Positions 60,612-64,000 of a DNA stretch of 64,000 nt are shown here, piece after piece. The position numbers and the translations under genes are program-made. Position 1 is the first letter of the stretch; the number at the start of each line of letters is the position of its first letter. The notes under the pieces were generated by a model, which saw only the letters and a program-made list of their open reading frames with translations, had not been told where the DNA came from and did not search any database. The stretch lies in the NCBI GenBank assembly GCA_003169695.1, contig PNAS01000057.1, positions 71,597 to 135,596 on the forward strand, in the 5' to 3' direction. The DNA is from Spartobacteria bacterium. GTDB taxonomy: Bacteria > Verrucomicrobiota > Verrucomicrobiia > Chthoniobacterales > UBA10450.

Positions 60612-60741
60612 GCAAATCTCGACCGGTTTCCGGCGGACTTCAGGTTCGAACTCTCGGTCGCAGAGATCAGAACCCTGTTATCACAAACTGTGAGACCTAC
60701 TCGCGGGAAGTTAGGAGGAGCTTCGCTTTTCACCGAGCGCT
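60612..60741 (+). pseudogene. ORF6N-domain fragment 1
   Basis: Right after the antitoxin stop, one frame reads ANLDRFPADFRFELSVAEIRTLLSQTVRPTRGKLGGASLFTER, matching the central part of ORF6N (phage/plasmid DNA-binding) proteins (NxxRFPxDFxFxLS...FTExG). No start, no C-terminal half. Not in the ORF track. Confidence 0.65.
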
Positions 60742-60832
60742 CCAGGTGCGGGGCAGATCAGATAGGTCCCCAACGCGGAACATTTTTCACCTGTGAAGCA
60801 GCCTTTTTCGCGGCTCATGCGAATTAGACATT

Positions 60833-61105
60833 ATGATAAAGAAAACACTCCTGCTCGTAGCGATCATCGCAATGAGCTTTGTTTTCCCCGCTGCCATCCA
60901 AGCGGAGGAAATCCGGATCGAAGTCGGTGATCGGCCGTATTACAGCCACGGCGCCCGTTACTGGGACAACGATTGGGAAATGACTTGGGCCGCTGGGCAT
61001 TGGTCCGAGCACGGCCACCATTGGGTCCATGGTCATTACGTCCGCGGCCAACACCGCCGCCACGACGATCATCACAATGATCGTCACGACGACCACGATC
61101 ATTAA
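60833..61105 (+). CDS. Small secreted His-rich protein
   Basis: 90 residues. Signal peptide MIKKTLLLVAIIAMSFVFPAAIQA. The mature part EEIRIEVGDRPYYSHGARYWDNDWEMTWAAGHWSEHGHHWVHGHYVRGQHRRHDDHHNDRHDDHDH is rich in His, Trp and Asp; the tail could bind metals (inference). Similar to YXWxxGHW-type repeat proteins. Followed by a strong terminator. Confidence 0.75.
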   Translation: MIKKTLLLVAIIAMSFVFPAAIQAEEIRIEVGDRPYYSHGARYWDNDWEMTWAAGHWSEHGHHWVHGHYVRGQHRRHDDHHNDRHDDHDH

Positions 61106-61126
61106 TTCAGAACGCTGAGATTGATG

Positions 61127-61166
61127 CGGGCCCGGCTGCTTTAAGGGCAGCCGGGCCCGATTTTTT
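61127..61166 (+). terminator. Rho-independent terminator
   Basis: CGGGCCCGGCTGC and GCAGCCGGGCCCG form a perfect 13-bp stem with a 7-nt loop, followed by TTTTTT. Ends the His-rich-protein gene. Confidence 0.9.
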
Positions 61167-61303
61167 GGCCGCGCCGTGGCCCCTGGTTCGCAGTGGGTTG
61201 CCGCGCGGCGACCAAAGGCGGCCTGGCCTAGCCGAGCCCTTAGGCATTTCCCCTCTTTATTGGACGTTGGACGTTCCGCGCAGCGGCCTTCTTTCCCGCC
61301 GCC

Positions 61304-61750
61304 CTACTTCGCCGGTATGAGATCGAATTTTCCCGAGCCTCCCTGGTAAAAAAGGACGCCCTCCGTCTTGTCACCGCCGCTCCAATGCTTGTGCCCGCCC
61401 GGGATCCAGATGAACTCGCCCGGACCCACCCGCTTCTCGCCCGCATCATCTTTGTAGAGATAAGCGCCTTTGATCACGACCAGCCACACGTCGTTGGTGT
61501 GCGTGTGGGTGCCGGCATCGTATCCCGGCGTAAATTTGGTAAACGTCCCGTGTGCTCCCTTCTCCGGGTCGCCCCAGAGCACCGCCATGGAAACGCCTGG
61601 CATCGCTTCCTTGTAAGTCGCCTGCTCCGACGACACGTAGATTACTTCCTTCTTTTTGTTGGCCGACTTCTTTTCGATGCCTGCCGCTCCCATCGCCCCC
61701 GCGATAACGACAGCCACCGCCACACCCAATGCGATCAATGATTTGTTCAT
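61304..61750 (-). CDS. Secreted cupin-domain protein
   Basis: 148 residues from ATG 61750 (MNKSLIALGVAVAVVIAGAMGAAG, signal peptide). Cupin motifs GYDAGTHTHTNDVWLVVIKGAYLYKD and GEFIWIPGGHKHWSGGDKTEGVLFYQGG. DUF4437-like layout. The ORF track start at 61984 would put a non-secretory extension before the signal peptide. Role unknown. Confidence 0.82.
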   Translation of the reverse strand: MNKSLIALGVAVAVVIAGAMGAAGIEKKSANKKKEVIYVSSEQATYKEAMPGVSMAVLWGDPEKGAHGTFTKFTPGYDAGTHTHTNDVWLVVIKGAYLYKDDAGEKRVGPGEFIWIPGGHKHWSGGDKTEGVLFYQGGSGKFDLIPAK

Positions 61751-61929
61751 ATAATTCTTCTTTCTTATTTGGAGATTTCGTCTCGTTTTAACGGCGAGAC
61801 CGCTCATGACCTTGGCGACCCCGCCACCCATGTCACGCCTAATCGCTGGTGGGCAACGCGCTGCCTTGCCCGCTACCTGATCTGCCCTGAACACGCGGGC
61901 ATCAACTTTCGGCGGTCCACACGCAAACT

Positions 61930-62106
61930 GCGATTTCAGAAATGGAAGGAGCGGCCAGCTCATCGCAAATTGCGATGAGTTCAAGGAAGCATCGCGGCAC
62001 GGCCTATCGCCCTTGGGCCTTCACCGAGCACGGCGCACTCCAGGCCGCGAACATCCTCAACAGCACGCGCGCGGTCCAGATGAGCTTCGCGGCGCGGGAA
62101 TTCTAA
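61930..62106 (+). pseudogene. ORF6N-domain fragment 2
   Basis: One frame reads SEMEGAASSSQIAMSSRKHRGTAYRPWAFTEHGALQAANILNSTRAVQMSFAAREF-stop, matching the ORF6N middle (SQIxxSSRKHRGxAYxPYAFTEHGALMxANxLNSxRAV). Upstream the frame is broken. Not in the ORF track. Confidence 0.75.
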
Positions 62107-62145
62107 CGGGTGGGATCGGCCCTTCCGAGGGCGATGTCTGTCGCG

Positions 62146-62886
62146 CTATCCCGATTTCATTTGCCGGCCCGGGCCCGTGAAGACGATTGTCCAGTTGAAC
62201 TGGCAGGCCACGGGCTTTCCATTGCGAAAACCAGGGATAAACGCCGCATCGCGGATCGGCCCGACCGCTTGCGTGCCAAATCCCATGCCCGCCGGGTGCT
62301 CGTAAGTTACGCTCGCCGCCTGCACCTGCCCCATTTCGTTGACATTGAGCTTCAACGAGGCCAGCCCCGGACTGCCAGGCGCCTGGGGCGGATAATAAAT
62401 TCCTTTGAACTGCGAGTTCCCCGGAGCGGACGCGAATTGTGGGGCAATGAAATCGTCCCCTTTCTTCAGATCGTCCTCTTCCTGATTCAAAAAGATCCGG
62501 AGATGTGGCTTCCCATCGCGGACCGCAAACACCACCGCCCCCAGCAGATAAACTCCTACGCGACTCCCTTTGTAGACCGCCGGCTCAAACATCGCTCCGT
62601 CAATCCGGCCGAGGACCTCTTTTTGCAGTAGCTCTGTGTTCGGAGTGCAGCGGTAGGTGCGAGACCAGTAGCCACTCCCATATTGTGAGACGGCGCAGCC
62701 GAACATCACGAAGCCATCGCCTTGTCCGCGCTTCACCAACATTTGGGTATCGATAGTATTAATGAGCGATTGCTTATGATGACCGAGCAAGGCGGGCCGG
62801 AACTGCGGCAGATTCTCCGCCAGAGCATCCTTGCGCAGCGTGATCAGCAGGAGAGAGCAAACAAGGAGGCGAGCGAGCGATTTCAT
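62146..62886 (-). CDS. Secreted protein with TonB-C-like end
   Basis: 246 residues from ATG 62886 (MKSLARLLVCSLLLITLRKDALA, signal peptide). The C-terminal ~80 residues (YYPPQAPGSPGLASLKLNVNEMGQVQAASVTYEHPAGMGFGTQAVGPIRDAAFIPGFRNGKPVACQFNWTIVF) resemble a TonB C-terminal domain, with the usual VxxSSG-type core replaced. It has no TM anchor and no Pro-rich linker, so it is unlikely to act as a classical TonB. Lies between ORF6N fragments 2 and 3. Confidence 0.68.
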   Translation of the reverse strand: MKSLARLLVCSLLLITLRKDALAENLPQFRPALLGHHKQSLINTIDTQMLVKRGQGDGFVMFGCAVSQYGSGYWSRTYRCTPNTELLQKEVLGRIDGAMFEPAVYKGSRVGVYLLGAVVFAVRDGKPHLRIFLNQEEDDLKKGDDFIAPQFASAPGNSQFKGIYYPPQAPGSPGLASLKLNVNEMGQVQAASVTYEHPAGMGFGTQAVGPIRDAAFIPGFRNGKPVACQFNWTIVFTGPGRQMKSG

Positions 62887-63452
62887 CTGCGGGGGAAGGA
62901 GAGCTCCATTTCCTCTCATTTGCTAATTTCGTGCAAGCATAAATTGGCAACCTTTTCGGTGAAGCTGTTCCCCCTTCGCCTGCAATCGCGGATGTCTTGC
63001 CGGGCCGTTGCGTTCTCCGCAGCACGCGCGCGGTCCAGATGAGCGTGTTTGTCATCCGCGCTTTCGTCAAAATGCGCGAGACATTGCTGGGCACACGCGA
63101 GCTCGCGAAAAAGCTAGCCGCGCTGGAGACAGCTTACCGGTCGGCTCGATTCGCACGAAGCCGCAATCGTTCACGTGTTGCAGGAGCTGATGCTGATTCT
63201 TAATCCACCTCCGTTGCCGCCCCCGCCGCCCAAGCCTCAGATTGGACTTAAGCCCTGATGTTCGCCATTCGTCATTCGCCTGGTTCCTCATTCGCTAAAC
63301 TCCGCACGCGAAAGCTTTCGAAGTTCGACATTCGTCACTCGTCATTCGCAGTTGCCTCTCTCCACATTCGTCACTCGGCATTCGGCACTCGTCATTCACC
63401 ACTCGAGTTTGCCGCTTGACTGAAAACTTGACTTACGCTTGACTAATCCCCC
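62887..63452. other. Gap with ORF6N fragment 3 and a long heptamer array
   Basis: 62887-63005 hold no gene. 63019-63258 is ORF6N fragment 3. 63258-63415 is the longest run of 7-bp repeats in the window (TTCGCCATTCGTCATTCG, ACATTCGTCACTCGTCATTC, CACTCGGCATTCGGCACTCG). A short gap then leads to the Fic gene. Confidence 0.8.
63019..63258 (+). pseudogene. ORF6N-domain fragment 3 (C-terminal part)
   Basis: Reads STRAVQMSVFVIRAFVKMRETLLGTRELAKKLAALETA, then after a one-base shift TGRLDSHEAAIVHVLQELMLILNPPPLPPPPPKPQIGLKP-stop. This is the normal end of ORF6N proteins. It begins with the 25 bp CAGCACGCGCGCGGTCCAGATGAGC stretch that also ends fragment 2. Confidence 0.78.
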
Positions 63453-64000
63453 GTGAGCTACCACCCGATCTATACGATCACGCCGCTCCTCCTCTCCAGG
63501 GTGGAACAGGTCGCGGCGTTACGGGAGCGAATTCTGGCGGCAACCGTGCAGGTGCCGTGGATTCCGGCATTGCAAAAAGACACGCGCATCCGCAATGCCC
63601 ATTCCTCGACGGCCATCGAGGGCAATCCACTCACCTTGGAACAGGTCCGTGTGATCGAAGAAGGCCGTGAGATTCCGGCGACCGCGCAGCGCGCCCGCCG
63701 CGAAGTTTCAAATTACTTCGCCGGTCTGCGCTTTGTCGAAAAAAATGCGCAACGCAGCACCGTCACGCACGTAGAGGTGTTGAAGCTGCACCGCATCATG
63801 GCCGGCGAGGTGATGGACCAGGGAAAAGCGGGCCAATATCGAACCATCCGGGTAAAGGTGGGAAATTACATCGCGCCGCGCGCCGAAAAAGTGAAGCCGA
63901 TGATGTCCGACCTGCTCGAGTGGTGGAACAAGGAGGCGGCCAAAACTTCTCCCATCCTCAGCTCGGCCATCGTCCATCATCAGGTTGAAACGATTCATCC
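63453..64000 (+). CDS. Fic family protein, 3'-truncated by window edge
   Basis: GTG start 63453 (SYHPIYTITPLLLSRVEQVAALRERIL); 182 codons visible and no stop. The N-terminal inhibitory motif SSTAIEGNPLTLEQV ([ST]xxxE[GN]) is present, so the active site is self-blocked until released. KAGQYRTIRVKVGNYIAPRAEKVKPMMSDLLEWWN leads to the start of the catalytic HPFxDGNGR motif (VETIHP) at the very edge. Fic proteins add AMP to proteins. Not in the ORF track because it is open at the edge. Confidence 0.9.
   Translation, partial: MSYHPIYTITPLLLSRVEQVAALRERILAATVQVPWIPALQKDTRIRNAHSSTAIEGNPLTLEQVRVIEEGREIPATAQRARREVSNYFAGLRFVEKNAQRSTVTHVEVLKLHRIMAGEVMDQGKAGQYRTIRVKVGNYIAPRAEKVKPMMSDLLEWWNKEAAKTSPILSSAIVHHQVETIH

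Noticed and set aside
63258-63415. Possible CRISPR array
   Set aside because: Repeat period is 7 bp with no spacers and no cas genes.

Overview
This window looks like chromosomal DNA of a GC-rich member of the Verrucomicrobiota, most likely a soil-type Chthoniobacterales. That is inference from gene content: a DUF1800/DUF1501 secreted pair with a Tat-type leader, a GDSL esterase carrying the duplicated C-terminal domain common in this phylum, an S46 dipeptidyl-peptidase, LemA with two TPM-domain proteins, and many small secreted proteins of unknown function. No rRNA, tRNA, CRISPR array or transposase was recognised.

Layout. 0-9.6 kb is mostly core: the 3' end of an S9 peptidase, an NtrC-type regulator, an acyltransferase, glmM, scpB, a DUF4440 remnant, lemA-TPM-TPM, then rpoA-rplQ without the usual rpsM/rpsK/rpsD neighbours. 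9.8-23 kb holds a phosphodiesterase, a DEAD-box helicase, a CDGSH protein, a second S9 peptidase, an ECF sigma factor with a membrane-protein partner, an MFS exporter, an NlpC/P60-like protein, envelope proteins and an NtrB-like kinase that could serve the 1.3-kb regulator. 23-28 kb has pnp and rpsO with a hairpin between them, and a glycosyltransferase. 28.7-30.3 kb carries a small inversion that has broken two genes at once (a glyoxalase-family gene and an AI-2E-family permease); undoing it restores both frames. 30.3-46 kb is mixed metabolism and envelope: PRTase, ornithine cyclodeaminase family, DUF1800/DUF1501, 6-phosphogluconate dehydrogenase, CPBP protease, S46 peptidase and a phospholipase-D-type synthase. 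47-57 kb is accessory: a GDSL esterase, an AlgI/AlgJ acetylation cassette bracketed by remnants of a TPR/TraB pair whose intact copy lies next to it, and frameshifted genes. 59.9-64 kb is a small island-like end with a HigB/HigA-type toxin-antitoxin pair, three ORF6N fragments and the start of a Fic protein.

Functionally, three secreted or periplasmic peptidases (two S9, one S46) and a GDSL esterase fit a peptide- and polymer-scavenging lifestyle. AlgI/AlgJ points to O-acetylation of a surface polysaccharide. The most distinctive non-coding content is repetitive: (i) short perfect or near-perfect palindromes with 3-nt loops followed by CTACA or TTAC, in different stem-sequence versions; (ii) degenerate 7-bp repeats of the ATTCGNC, GGATTTC and TTGGACG types in many intergenic gaps, running into the ends of some genes; (iii) a GTAGCCCCTG-type repeat. 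The density of pseudogenes and single-base frameshifts suggests active gene decay, although assembly error cannot be excluded from the sequence alone.
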